Below are positions 45,376-59,165 of a DNA stretch of 64,000 nt, in pieces (the stretch's first letter is position 1; the number at the start of each line of letters is the position of its first letter). Origin of the DNA: Entophlyctis helioformis (taxonomy: Eukaryota; Chytridiomycota; Chytridiomycetes; Chytridiales; Chytriomycetaceae). Location of the stretch: positions 1-64,000 of the forward strand of contig JAHLKH010000049.1 of NCBI GenBank assembly GCA_025526915.1, written 5' to 3'. A program made the position numbers and the translations under genes. Under the pieces are notes generated by a model that saw only the letters and a program-made list of their open reading frames with translations, ran no database searches and was not told where the DNA came from.

Positions 45376-45381
45376 AATAAA
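45376..45381 (+). terminator. Poly(A) signal AATAAA after threonyl-tRNA synthetase
   Basis: Perfect AATAAA 119 bp after the stop and 139 bp before the next gene's ATG. Confidence 0.55.
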
Positions 45382-45519
45382 GTGTCGTCTGTGTGCTCGA
45401 GAATTGGTGTTGCGAAAAGGCCAAAGGGCGATGGGCGATGGGCGATCCACGTTTGTCCAGATCCGTCGAAAGCGGTTCAAGAGCCCAACGGCAAGCGATC
45501 GCACAGCAGACACGCGGCC

Positions 45520-46682
45520 ATGGCCAAGAACGTCATTGACGAGGCGCGCCATCTGGGCCACAAGAACATTGGTCTGGACGACCTCGGACTCAAGGAGGTT
45601 CCGTCTGGCCTGCGTGAGTCGGTTGCTCGTATCGCGGCTCGCATCGTGGCTCGCACCGTGGCTTACTGACCGTGCTGGCACAGTGGATCTGGCCAGCCTG
45701 CTGCGTGTCAGTCTGTCAAACAACAAGATATCAGGCGAGTGGTGTTTGCGCACTGGCAGTCTCGCCGGCAGTCAGCCAGCCAACCAGTCAGCTACAACAA
45801 GGACGTCCGCAGCGTGCTGACTCGCCAGACGCATGCAGAGCTGCCCGACGACATGTACCGCCTCAAGAACCTCGAGGCGCTGTCGCTGTATGCCAACCGG
45901 CTCGCCCATCTGCCGCGCAGCATCAACCAGCTGCAGCTGCTCAAGCGGCTTGTCGTCAGGTGTGTGGACGCGTCCTGATGCCATGGTGCTTGCAACGAGG
46001 CTGTGAGAGGCGTGACAGAGGGAATGCTGACTGACACTGGGATGTCCATGACACTGGATGGCACGACACCACGGCAGCAACAATGCACTCGTTGATCTGC
46101 CGCAAGGCTTTGGCACATCGCCTGCCCTCGAGTATCTGGACCTGAGTTGCAACAAGATCACGACCATCTCGTCCAACTTTGGGTACTTGACCACGCTGCG
46201 GTCGCTGCATCTGTCCGACAACGAGCTGAGCGTGCTGCCCAAAGAGATGGGCAACCTGGTGCTCCTTGAAACGGTGCGTGTTGGCTGCACGATCGCTGCG
46301 TCAACCGGCCGGTTCAGCTGGCACCAATGGACACACACCACCGACTGACGACCACCACAGTTGGTGCTGCGAGACAACAAGCTGCGCGACCTGCCCACCG
46401 AGTTTGCCAAGCTCAAGGCACTCTCGCATCTCAACCTCCAGGGCAACCTGTTCACCACCGGTCCCGCTCTGCCTGCTGGATCTGCACCTGGACCGCAAGG
46501 ACTCGCGGCTGCTGCTGGCCGGCAATCCGCTCGAGGCCGACACGAAGGCCGCCCTCAAGAAAGGCGGCGTCGCCAGGCTCTTTTCTGCGATGCGCGCTCC
46601 AGGGTGGGGTGGTGCATCTGCGAGTGTGGGTGCATCTGCGAGTGCCCAAGAGTCTGCCAGGAACGACAAGACCAAGGAATGA
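45520..46682 (+). CDS. RSU1-like leucine-rich repeat protein (one frame break)
   Basis: About 260 aa from exons 45520-45613, 45684-45734, 45839-45959, 46078-46273 and 46361-46682. LRRs of the Ras-suppressor type: LPQGFGTSPALEYLDLSCNK, FGYLTTLRSLHLSDNELSVL, LVLRDNKLRDLPTEFAKL. Animal RSU1 binds PINCH in the integrin-linked ILK-PINCH-parvin complex. The intron 45735-45838 has a GC donor (GCGAGT) and the RSU1-like join NKIS/ELPDDM is exact. Near 46460 one extra base shifts the frame between LQGNLFTT and VPLCLLDLHLD. Without it the protein would end in an unrelated tail. The Ser/Ala-rich C-terminus ends NDKTKE. SHOC2-like or other short LRR proteins are alternatives. Confidence 0.75.
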
Positions 46683-46820
46683 ACGGCGGATGGATGCTGG
46701 CTGTGCGCATGCCATACTGTGGCATACCGTGCAGATGGATGGATGGACAGTGGTGGTGGATGTGTTGGTGGATGTGGTGTGGACCGACAGTTTATGATGC
46801 AGCATCGATCGCACGCCACG

Positions 46821-46861
46821 GACAGACAGACAGACAGGCAGGCAGACAGGCAGGCAGACAG
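46821..46861. repeat. GACA/GGCA microsatellite
   Basis: Nearly pure (GACA/GGCA)n between the convergent RSU1-like and glutaredoxin genes, within 20 bp of the glutaredoxin stop. Confidence 0.85.
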
Positions 46862-46875
46862 ATACACTGCGCAGC

Positions 46876-47178
46876 CTATGCCGCAAGGATCTTGTCGAGC
46901 TCGCCCGTCTTGTTGAGCGCATCCAGGTCCGACGAGCCGCCAATGTGCTTCTGGTGGATGAAAACGTTGGGCACGGTGCGCTGCTTCGTCTTGTCCAGCA
47001 GGTACGCCTGGATCTCGGCGCCGTTGGCCAGGTTGTCGAGCTCAAACAGCGCAAAGTCGACGTTCTTGGCCTTGAGCAGCGTCTTGGCCCGTGTGCAGTA
47101 CGGGCAGTACGTCTTGGAGAAGACGACGGCGGCGTTGTCCTTGATGGCGTTCTCGACGAGCGTTGCGACGGCAGACAT
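46876..47178 (-). CDS. Dithiol glutaredoxin
   Basis: Intronless, 100 aa, start at 47178. It reduces protein and glutathione mixed disulphides. CPYC active site at residues 25-28 in FSKTYCPYC, followed by the family motifs TVPNVFI and GGSSDLDAL, which bind glutathione. No targeting peptide is seen, so probably cytosolic. It is a standard length for the family. Confidence 0.97.
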   Translation of the reverse strand: MSAVATLVENAIKDNAAVVFSKTYCPYCTRAKTLLKAKNVDFALFELDNLANGAEIQAYLLDKTKQRTVPNVFIHQKHIGGSSDLDALNKTGELDKILAA

Positions 47179-47455
47179 GGTGTGTGCTATATGCAGACGG
47201 TTAGTTGGCAGACAGACAGACACACAGGCTGTGCACCCGTCGGTTGCTGCCAGAGGCGCCGTGCAGCAGCCGCCTTGTGTGTGCTTACAGATGGGCTGCG
47301 TGTGTTGTTGGCGGGGTCAGGAGAACTGCCGCTGCTTTTGAGCGAGCCGTGCGGAGAATCGCGCACGGAGAATTGGGCTGCTGCTGCGATGGTCCGCAGA
47401 GGATCCGCCGGCTCGCCTGCAACAGGCGGACAGCACAGTCGCCACGTCAGACACG

Positions 47456-47486
<31 letters not shown>

Positions 47487-47684
47487 ACAGACACACAGAC
47501 ACACAGCCAGCCCCTGCAGCATGACGAATATGCCGTGCCAATGGCGTACTGATCGCGTGCCGATGCACCACAACCACAAAGCAACCGCTGACATTCCCGC
47601 ACGATAGCAGCCGGCAGAACGCGACTGGTGGCGGCGCATATCCACAGCCCGGTTGGCCACACATCCACAAACATTACACGGGCC
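47179..47684. promoter_or_regulatory. Bidirectional upstream region of glutaredoxin and RhoGEF, with GGCA microsatellite
   Basis: 506 bp between divergent starts, no gene. A (GGCA)n run at 47455-47505 ends in CACA repeats and resembles the one beyond the glutaredoxin stop, so this small gene is bracketed by like microsatellites. Confidence 0.55.
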
Positions 47685-50600
47685 ATGAGCAGCATCGGCG
47701 AGCAGCTGACGGCCGTGTCCGTGCCTGCGCTCAACGACACGAGCAGCTTCGCATCCGACGGCAGCCACAGTCGGCCGGCATCCGGCCTGCCAGGCGACAG
47801 CCAGATGGGCACAACGGGCGGCAGCCTTGGCGTGCCCCTGAATCCACGCGTATCGAGATCCATGCAGCATCTGACCACGCCCCTCTCGGGCATCAGTCCC
47901 AACATCAGCGGCAACACCACTCCACAAAGCCTCCGCATTGGCACGCAGCCACACAGTCATGGCGGCGGCGTATCGACAGACTCGATCATGGCATTGGGCA
48001 GCATGTTGGCTGCCGCTGATCCGTCGTCTGACCCGGCTGGATACTTTGCGAGTCTCGCTGCCAAGACCGAGATGGCAGAGGGCGATGCAGCTCGCATTGC
48101 CATTGCCTCGATCGAGGCCATTTCCAAGCTGGTGAGTTGGCCATTCGGCGTGCATTGCCGTCACACACATCGCATCTGCTATCCTTGTGTGGAGCCACAG
48201 CGTCGCGTTGGTACTTACATGTCCCTTGATGGCCAACACAGCAATATGCTCTGCGAGGCCTCTACGATCGGTCAGGACGCACCACCGAGCAGCTCGACTT
48301 GGGCACCAAAGCCATCACCCTCAAGCTCGAAAAGCTTCTGCTAGACATTAGTCTCGCCAGCCAGGCTCTCGAGACGCTGTTCGATGATCTGGACAACAGC
48401 CGAAGCGATCTGCTCGCTCGCCTCGCCACGCCTGCCGTCATTGACCAAGTGGCGTCTGGCCGCCACACAGCCAAGCTCATTCTGCCTTCGCAGCTAGGCG
48501 ACCAGTCGACCAACCGATACACTGCATCGCCAACGAGCGGCCGTCCATACTCGCTGCTCGTCCAATTGCATGGTGCAGACGGTGCTCAGAGCGGCAGCTC
48601 AGTCGACATGATGTCGTTTCTCAAGAATGCGCCAAACGGTGGCACAGCTGCGTCAAGCCCGACTGGCGGGCCTGCACCGCTGCCTGCGCAGTCCAAAATG
48701 TTTGCCAAGCTTCCAAAGGAAGTGCAGGACGCAAACCTGCCCAAGCCAGAACTCATGCGGCTCATGGCCGTGTACGAGCTCCTAGACACAGAGGCCGACT
48801 ACTGCCGAGACTTGTCCACGATCATAAGTGTATGCTGCCAACGTGCACGCCGCTCACCGTCAGCTTGTGCTGACATTGATGTGCAGTTCCACAAGGTGCA
48901 GATGCGCGAGAGCCGGATGGTGCCCGAGCAAGAGATCAATCACATCTTTTCGAATGTCGAGCAGCTCCTTGCTGCCAATCAGGTAAGGATCCATTCAAGA
49001 CATGCCCAATTGGATCGCACTGACCCTAACCGGCACGATACAATTGCCACAGAACCTGCTCAATAAGCTGCAGGCTCGCAGGGACCAAAATGCAATCATC
49101 CAGGAAATCGGTAGGGCTGGCTGCCGCTTGCTGCATTGCGTACTCGAGACGCTAACGTTCAATCTGCTGCGACCCTTACAGGCGACGTTATCGCCGATGC
49201 GGCCGAGGTAACTTTGCCGACCGCCTACCATGCTCGCTTCTTGCGATCAACTGATGAGCTTCTGCCCTGGCTGACCTGCATGCACCAGTCCCTCAAAGTA
49301 TACACCATCTACGCGTCCAACTATCCGTCAGCCATGAAGCTTGTCTACCAGCTCGCTGCTCGTCCAGAGAACAAGGACACGCTGCAGGTATGCCATGGCT
49401 GTGCGATGCCTCTGTTATGGCTCCCTGACTGACCTGCTTGTATCCTATCAAGAAATGGATGAGCAGTCCCGAGGGACGCGGCCTCAGCCTGGAGTCATTT
49501 TTGGTTTGTGCACGCACTCGTGGCTTGGATGATGTGAATGGCCCGCCATGATTTTCATGGAGACTGACATTCGGATGGCATGCGCACAGATCAAGCCTGT
49601 GCAGAGGATATGCAAGTAAGTGGTGCATGCTCGCTACTGCCATGCCTCATTGCTTCGTCTCACACGGTGCTCTGATGCGTACACAGGTACCCGCTCCTCA
49701 TCCGAGTAAGAATGGCCCGCACGCCATGTCATGGTTTGAGAGGATGTCCGGCTAACAGCCCACGGAACGGTAGGAACTTGAGCGGCATACGGAAAAGGCG
49801 GGCAACACCGCGGACCAAGCCAACCTGCGCAATGCAGCCGAGAAGATCGAGGCTGTTGTGATGCTTGTCAACGAGGCCACACGGCACGCCGAGGAGCGCC
49901 AGCGCGTCTTGAACCTGGAAGCCAGCATCGAGTCGCCCGTTGTAAGTTTGTCGAGACGCTCAGTGCACGTGCCTGTCATGTTACCAGCAGCCAGCCAACT
50001 CGTTCACGTGCACAGCCGCTGGGATTTGCAGACAAGAAGCATATCAAGGACGGACCGCTGCAACGGCTGAGCAACGGCAAGGTCAAGGACCGGTTTGTGT
50101 TGCTGTTCACGGACGTTCTGCTGATCTGCAAGCTGCAAAAGACACCCAACAAATACGAGCTCGAGGGCGGATACTCTCTGGCCGAGCTCATGATGCGAAA
50201 CGATTCGCGAGGTACTCGACATCTGGCATGCTCCCCGACACGCCTGTCCCATACGACTCTAACTATGGTGTGTGGATGCAGACTCGCTGCGGGCCAAGAA
50301 CACGATCCTGCAGTTCAATGTGATCACGTCTGAAGACCGCGAACAGCTCACGCTCGTCGCATCGTCGGAAGAAGAGCGCCAGAGATGGGCAGAATGCTTC
50401 CACTTTGCCTTCAAGGACATCACCGAAGAGCATCGATCGGCTGTCAAGAACACCATCAACGCGTCCCTGACCAAACAGCAGAGTCAGACGGACGTTGGCG
50501 GGACATTTGGTCGCGGCACGCTCAAAATGAGGGGAAAGACTGGCACGGTCCGCCAGACGACTCTGAGTGTCAGTTCTGCCATGATGCGCAAGGTATGCCA

Positions 50601-51334
50601 CGCTGGTCTGCCTGTCCCTGATGCATTTCGTTGTGTTGGCTGACGGCCTTGGCACGAGAGCAGCAAGTCGCTGCACGCAAGAGTCTGATGGAGTCATGGA
50701 TGGTCAGTGCACTGCTTTGCGTGCGTTTTGCATGCTCTTACTCAGCCTTAATGACTGACAAGTATGATGCACTGTGCAGGTCGCGGGGTCAGGGGTAAGA
50801 TGGAGAGTTGCTGTTGGTGCGCACAAGCCAAAGCTGACACGCTTGGCGTCTGATGGCAGAACGCACACTCGCTGCACGAGCCAGAGATTGTCGAGATCTC
50901 AGGTGCCATTTACAAACGGGCATTCGCAGCGACAGGACACATTTACTACTTGTAAGCCATCGGCTGCCCAGTCCGATTGCACGTCATGCAGCCAGCTCAC
51001 ACGTGCCACCCACAGCTGTATCCAGACGCGCCAGACGATTGGGAAACTGCCAGAAAACTACACCATCGTGGACAGTGCCGGGCCGCCGTCAGCGCACGAG
51101 AATGAGAACCAAGACATGCTGGCCGACAACCAGCGCCAGTCGATGGAAGTCGAAGACGAAGACAATGTCTTGCTGGACCTCGTGGACGGGTTCCCGGACT
51201 GGCGGCGTGTCGATCGCGGTGACGGAATGCCGTACTTTTTCAACATCAACACGCAGGAGACGCGATGGGAGTCGCCGGGATCGCCCACGGCTGCTGAAGG
51301 GTCCCAGGCAGAGTCCATTCCGGCAGACGTCTGA
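47685..51334 (+). CDS. Rho guanine-nucleotide exchange factor with DH, PH and WW domains
   Basis: 877 aa from 15 phase-consistent exons: 47685-48131, 48242-48829, 48887-48982, 49053-49110, 49182-49387, 49453-49503, 49590-49615, 49687-49705, 49774-49941, 50016-50211, 50282-50592, 50661-50702, 50781-50795, 50860-50951, 51016-51334. A Ser/Gly-rich N-terminus precedes a DH domain (about 320-530: ELLDTEADYCRDLSTIIS, IKPVQRICKYPLLIREL). A PH domain follows (about 555-680: KDRFVLLFTDVLLICKL, EERQRWAECFHFAFKD), and a C-terminal WW domain (W834, W856; PYFFNINTQETRWESP). It should activate Rho-type GTPases at membranes. The WW domain after DH-PH is uncommon and suggests docking to proline-rich partners. 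Several exons are tiny (15, 19 and 26 nt). The start could be an in-frame ATG at 47628. Confidence 0.9.
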
Positions 51335-51564
51335 TCGGTGTGATTCACACAACGCCACCCACCGGCCTCTGGCATGCTACACTTTGTGCTTCACAACCAT
51401 GACGACACTTGCGACCATGGCCAGCAACCTCCAGTCAGCACCATCAATCGCCGATCTAGTCGCCAGTCCATCTGTTGCGCTCGCTGGTGGTTTGGACCCC
51501 CATACAATACACAGATCAAGTTGTTTCATTCTTGGCCAGTCCCCCGGCCCCTACCCACCAGTCT

Positions 51565-54314
51565 TTATTCAACACTGCCCGCGTCAATGGTGATCTGCGG
51601 CATACCGTTGTTGACAGACGCGGAAAAGTCAGTCTCGATGTCGTTGATGGCAAACAACGGGATCGCCGGGCCGCTAGGCTTGGACCCGCCAAGCGATCCC
51701 TGGTCTTGAGAGCCCGCGAGCCCGTCAGTCTGCTGCTGCGATGCGTTGGGAAGAGGCGGCAGGCTTGACGACAGCTGGTCCAAGCCAGCACTGAAGCCGC
51801 TGCTGCTGAGTGTGCCGCTGACCCCACTCGACGCGCCAAGACTGGACGCCAGCTGTTGCTGCTGCTGCTGTTGGACACCTGCCTGCGAGTTGGGTTCGGC
51901 CTGTGGCGCAATCTCTGGCAACGGCTGCGACTGCCGATGTTGCTGATCACCTGGCGCAGCCTGCTGGTCGCCAAACCCGCTGCCAAACCCGCTGCCAAAC
52001 CCACCGCCGCCGTGCTCATCATCGCTCGGATGGTCAATGTCGACCTCGCGGTCCATGCCGCGAGCGAATCCATTGGCCGATCCCATGCTGCCGCTGCGGT
52101 AAGTGGTCAGCTGTGCGCGGACCCTGTCGGCAGCGTCGGCAGCCTTGGCCAGAGACGTGCCGTTCATCTTGGCAAACAGGATGCGCAGCACGCGCTCCTT
52201 GTCTTCCCACGCAAGGTCCTTGATGTCGACCTTGGCTTTCCCATCAAACTTGGATGGCTGTGCCGCGTCTTGCAGGAGCGTTGCCGCCAGACTCTCGCCG
52301 CGCGGATTGGTGAGCGGCAGCCGGAACGACTGGATGGGCGGCACCGGCGCGGTCTTGTCCAGCATGATCTGTCGCGCCAGCCGCCGCGGTTAGTTTTTGG
52401 TGCAGCTTGCATCACCAGCAGCCTCGTGCGCATGTGGCTCTTACAGCGCGCATCTTCTGGTTGTAGTTTGCCTGTGCAAGCTTGTGTGCCTTTTCGTGGT
52501 TCTTGCGCATCTCGCTCTTGACAAACTCGAGCGAGTCCAAAAAGAACTGCTCCAGCTCGGTGCGCTGGTCCAGAATGTGTTGCGCGAGTCTCTGCCAGCC
52601 ATCGCCGTCAGCACAACCCCCCGCACAACGGCATGTGGCAATGCAGCGTCCCACCTTGATGTGCTTCATCTCGATCGTCTTTCGGGCAAGACTGGCGCGC
52701 AACTTGTCAGCCACCGACCTCACCTCGTCCAGCTCTCGTCTTGCCAGATTGCCGATAATCTCGCGTTCATGCTCAAACTCGCGCACCACGTGCGACAGCG
52801 AGTGCTCCATGCTCGTGATCTTGAGTCTCAGTTCCTTGATCTTTGTGTGTGTCCTGCAGTCAGTCGCCAGCATGCCGCCATTCACGAATCATGCGGGAGC
52901 ACAGGATCGCACCTCTTGCTCCTGCTGCTTGCTCTGCATGATCTTCTCCTTGACAATGACGTTGTGCAGATCCTTTTCCTCGGTCAGCTGGCGATTGGAC
53001 TCGGTCAATTCCGCGTTTGCTTTGCTGAGCTCTTCGCCCTCTTGCACGTGGTACCGCAACGCCTCGGCCATGCGAATGTTTTCCTTGTACACTTCCTTGG
53101 TTGTTTCCTTGAGGTTTGTGACGGCCTCCTGTTGATTGGATCGATCCATGCATTAGCCGAAACGGCTGCTGCCTCATCCCAACGGCCCATCTTGCCTTGT
53201 GCGCTTTCGTTGCCAGCTCGGAGATCTTCCGATTGGCCTCCTTTTGCAGCCTGATCTTCTCCTCAAAGAACTTGCGCTCAAGTCGCGTGATGATGTCCTT
53301 GTGGCGCTTCTCGGTGTCGTTGAGCTCCAGCTTCTGGTACTCGAGCTCCTTCATGAGATCATGCCGTTTTCTCTGTTTTATACCAACCGCATCCATCTGT
53401 TTAGCCAAAGGGCATGGACCAGACGCATGCGATAGTCCTGGTTACCCGGAAGTCCTTGATCACTGAAAACTCTTGCTGCATGACTTTGAAGGCCGCCTCC
53501 TTCTCGTTCAGGATCGAGTTGATCTCTGTCATCATGCCACGACACGGCTGTATGTCAGGCGTGCATGATTCGCGAGTCCTAAGCCATGCCAGACGACCCA
53601 CCTGCCACCTTGCGCTCGCTCTCTTCCACAACAGCATCGCGGCTTCGTCGGGCCTGCTGCTCCTGCTCTTCCATCTTTGCACGGAGATCTTTGATCTGAA
53701 GGTCCTTCTTCTCGCTCTCCTGATGCAATGCTGCAATGACCTCGAGCTATTGATCACGCACAGTCAGCCAGATGTTGCAGGCATTCCCCGTCCGACGGCA
53801 CAGACGTACAGCGTCCTTTTCTTGCTGTTGGCAAGTCTCGTTTAGCAACTCGTTGGTGCGCACCCTGCCAGCGCGCATTGGATGTGGATCAGACTGGTTG
53901 CGTGGCGGTTGCCAATGGCCAACGATTTCCTGCATCGCTCTTACAGCAGTTCCATGCGCTCTTGGGTCTGTCTGAGCGACCGACTCGTTGCCTCGAGCCT
54001 GAAGCAAGACGCGACGTTAGCAAGCGTGGCGCACAGCAGCAGACGCCTCGACACAACGGCGGTCGCTGGCAGACAGCCACATACGTCTTCTCGAGCGCGT
54101 ACTCGCGCGTCGAGACAATCTCGCCGCGCTCGTTGGTGACCATGTCCTTGGGCAGCTTGAGCGCCTTGCCCTTCTTGCCCTTCTTCTTGCCCTTGCCCTT
54201 CTTCTTCTTGCCGCCCTTTGGCTCCTTGGTCTCCTTGGTCGAGGACACCGAGGCCGGCGCCTCTTCCTCGTTGGCGGTCGACACCGTCGGATCGCTCTGC
54301 GCGACTGAGCTCAT
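51565..54314 (-). CDS. BBOF1: Basal body-orientation factor 1 homolog (BBOF1/CCDC176)
   Basis: 705 aa from exons 54085-54314, 53945-53998, 53810-53864, 53602-53746, 53446-53525, 53196-53396, 52913-53128, 52655-52840, 52445-52591 and 51565-52368. A Lys-rich N-terminus (KGGKKKKGKGKKKGKKGK) and long coiled coil follow the BBOF1 pattern: DIITRLERKFFEEKIRLQ, LATKAHKEAV, VYKENIRMAEALRYH, VIVKEKIMQ, LAQHILDQRTELEQFFLDSL, then DIKDLAWEDKERVLRILFAK. A Gln/Gly-rich tail ends it. Vertebrate BBOF1 is a ciliary protein that orients basal bodies, so this gene implies motile flagella. The intron 53129-53195 is GC-AG and the join is supported by homology. Confidence 0.9.
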
Positions 54315-54423
54315 GTCTGCTGCTGTGCTTCTATTGCCGCTGCCTGGATGTCTCTATTGTGGCGTGTGTGGACCCGATGAGTATCGCCGTGAGTTTGCCG
54401 TTTGGCCGGAAAGCGCAGTTGCG

Positions 54424-55918
54424 ATGAGCGCTCCAGAAGCCTTCCAGGCAGCACGCCAGGCAGCAGCAAGGCAGTCACGGCTGGACACGGCCAGACGGGC
54501 CATGGCGAGTGCGGTGGCAGGCACAGACCGGCAGGCTGCGTCCGCTGCCTTTCGATCGCCGGTCAGTCAGCGCCATACGCACTCTGCATCCGCTGCACCA
54601 GTCGCCTCGGCAACGGCGCCTTCAAGCAACAGTGGCCAACAAGCACCAAGACCTCGACACCGCAACCGCCACTGGTCGCATGGGCCGGCCCCGTCCAACG
54701 GCTCCTTCACGCTCTTCTCGTACAACATCCTGGCGCCGTCGCTTGTTCTGTCGCACCCGCATCTGCATCGAGGCACGCCCCGAACGGTCCACCAGAACCG
54801 CACCAATGCCATGCTCCATGAGCTCACGACGGCTGCGTGCGACATTGTCTGTCTGCAGGAGCTCGAGCACCACATCTTTGCAAGCATCTTCATGCCTGCA
54901 CTTGCACCTCTGTCGTACGTCGGACACTATCTCAAGCGCACAGGCGATCAGCTCGACGGCGTTGGCATCTTTGTCAAGACATCCAGGTGCGCATCCGTGC
55001 ATCGGCCCAGATGCACCGAACGCAGCCATGTGGCGTGTTGCTTCTGACCCATGTGTGGCACACAGATTCAAGGTGCTCCAGGTCGAGACGGTCGAGTACC
55101 GCACGGCCGCGTCGCTTGGCCAGCGAGACAATGGCGCGATCGTCACGCTGCTCCAGTGTCTTCACACGAGCAGCAAGCTGGTCGTCGCCACCACGCATCT
55201 CACATGGAGCCCCAAGCGCGGCGAGGTCAAGATGGCTCAAGTGGATGCGCTGTTGGAAGCTGTCGGCAGATTCGTGGCCATGTCGGGCGACCCCGACACG
55301 CCTGTTGTGCTCGCAGGCGACTTCAACCTGACGCCTGATGGCGATATCTACAAGTACATTGCCGGAGAGAGCACCGAGGGCGATATCGCACACACTAGAT
55401 ACATGTCTGGACAGAACAAGCGACCGTCTCGCGGCAGCAACGCAAGCAACCACACATCCACTTCGTCACTCGCCGGCTCATCGCCAGCAACAATCAGCTC
55501 TGGCAATCCAGCAAGCCCGTACCAGATTAACGGATGCAACTTTACAATGCCGCCGCCGCACGCCTTTGCCCTCAAGTCTGTGTATGCACCGCACCGAGAC
55601 GCGAGTGGGCCGTGGGTATCCACATGGCACCTCGGCGCCAAAGAGCTCGTCGACTTTATCTTTTACGGATCCAAAAGGGCGGCATCAGACTGCCGACTTG
55701 TGACGGAACGGTTTCTCAAGCTGCCAAGGGTCGACGACATGCGGCTCATGCCCAACAAGCTGGACGCCAGCGACCATCACCCCATTGGCGCGCAGATGCG
55801 ACTCGTTTGCGCCAAGCGGCCCATCTCTGGTAGCTTGGCGTGCCTTGGCGAGCAGCAGCAGCATTCGCCAAAGCGGCCTGCTCCGTCTCGCAGCTCTGAT
55901 CGCCTGAATGAAGACTGA
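54424..55918 (+). CDS. Endonuclease/exonuclease/phosphatase-family protein, CCR4/Angel-like
   Basis: 471 aa from exons 54424-54986 and 55066-55918. After an Ala/Ser/Arg-rich N-terminus, the EEP fold shows FTLFSYNILAPSL, DIVCLQELEHH (catalytic Glu), VVATTHLTW, LAGDFNLTPDGDIYKYI (Asp/Asn), KELVDFIFYGS and DASDHHPIGAQM (catalytic Asp-His). These are the residues used by CCR4, nocturnin and Angel enzymes to remove poly(A) or 2'-phosphates from RNA. No LRR domain of CCR4 is present, so Angel/nocturnin-type is more likely. It diverges from BBOF1 across only 109 bp. Confidence 0.9.
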
Positions 55919-56018
55919 GTGGGCGACTGCCCGACTTACAGGCCACCTGCACGGCTTGCACCAAAACGCTTCGTTGCATTTCTGCACCTTTGTCCAATCA
56001 ATCCAAACCGCCACCAGT

Positions 56019-57995
<1,977 letters not shown>

Positions 57996-58162
57996 ACCAC
58001 CCATTCGTTGTTTTTGGTCCATGGGCAGTGTATTCCCCCTCGTCGTGACGCAGACCCTCCTCGGTCAACTTTGCTGTCCTCGTCTCATCTTTATCCTATA
58101 AGAACGCTGCGATGCCTGCGTTCAATTAAAAATGGCTCTGCTCATCGCATCCGTCCTCACTC

Positions 58163-59045
58163 CTACTCGAACTTTTCAAACGACTCGAGCCGTTGAAGGA
58201 TGACGGGTTTGCTGTCCACACACACACACACTGTCAGTCATTGAAGTCGGCCAAGCCTCTTGTATTTGCAGCCTCACCTCATCTCCTGGATCTCGCCGCC
58301 CAGAAACACTTCGTCCAGAATCGCATACACGCGGTAAAACTGTCGCCATCGTCATCGTCATTGCCATCCCCACCACCAAGCAAGCAGGCAAACAGGCAGA
58401 CGTCAGTCTCTCCAGCACCAGCACTGATCCCGCACGCATCCACTGCACCAGCCACCCACGTTGAACACTAGATCCAGCTCGCACACGCTCTTGAAGAACG
58501 TGTCCAGGACCTCGACAAAGAAATGGATGGCCTCGAGGTACGCCAGCTCATTGTCATTCGTGTCGACACAGAAGCAGAAGAACAGCCCGGCGTATCTCCT
58601 GTACACGATCTTGTAGTTGCGGAACTGGTGCGATGGGTTAGCGAGGCCGGTGCGGCGACAAGATGACGACAAGATGACGACAAGATGAGCGGAGGAGGTG
58701 AGCGGAAAAGCACTCGCCTCGACAAAGTTGGACTGGTACTTTTGGTCGCGCGCTGCAACGAGTTTGTGGACCTCGGCTTTGAGCTTGAGCTTCTCGTCGT
58801 CCTCGAACGGCATGTACCATTTGGCCAGCCGGGTCTTGCCCTGGCGGTTCTGAACGAGAATGAACCTGGAGTGTGGCGCATGAGTGAGCGGTGTGAGTGG
58901 TGTGTGCGGTGTGTGCTGTGTGTGCAGTGTGTGCGGTCGGGCGGTTACCGTATCTGGACAAGCAGCAGGCGTGTTAGCACATGTGGCCGCACACCATGCC
59001 ACACAGGCCATGCAGACACGGCTGCAACAGTGGCCAACGCACCAT
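58163..59045 (-). CDS. AP-2 complex subunit sigma (clathrin adaptor small chain)
   Basis: 143 aa from exons 59043-59045, 58949-58953, 58718-58865, 58460-58624, 58278-58339 and 58163-58211. It is a core subunit of the plasma-membrane endocytic adaptor. The sequence follows AP-2 sigma closely: [73 protein letters not shown]. The first exon holds only the ATG and the second is just five bases (ATACG). Both are needed to give MIR, and length and phase then fit exactly. The intron 58625-58717 has a GC donor (GCGAGT). AP-1 sigma is a less likely alternative. Confidence 0.93.
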
Positions 59046-59165
59046 CTTGGCAAGATTCGCGTTCAGTTGCAGGTTCAACGGGCGAGCACAGATTCATTGA
59101 TCGACAAGCACAACTCGGCCAGACCCAACACGATTCCAGGCTTACAGCCACTGGCTGCCACTGGC

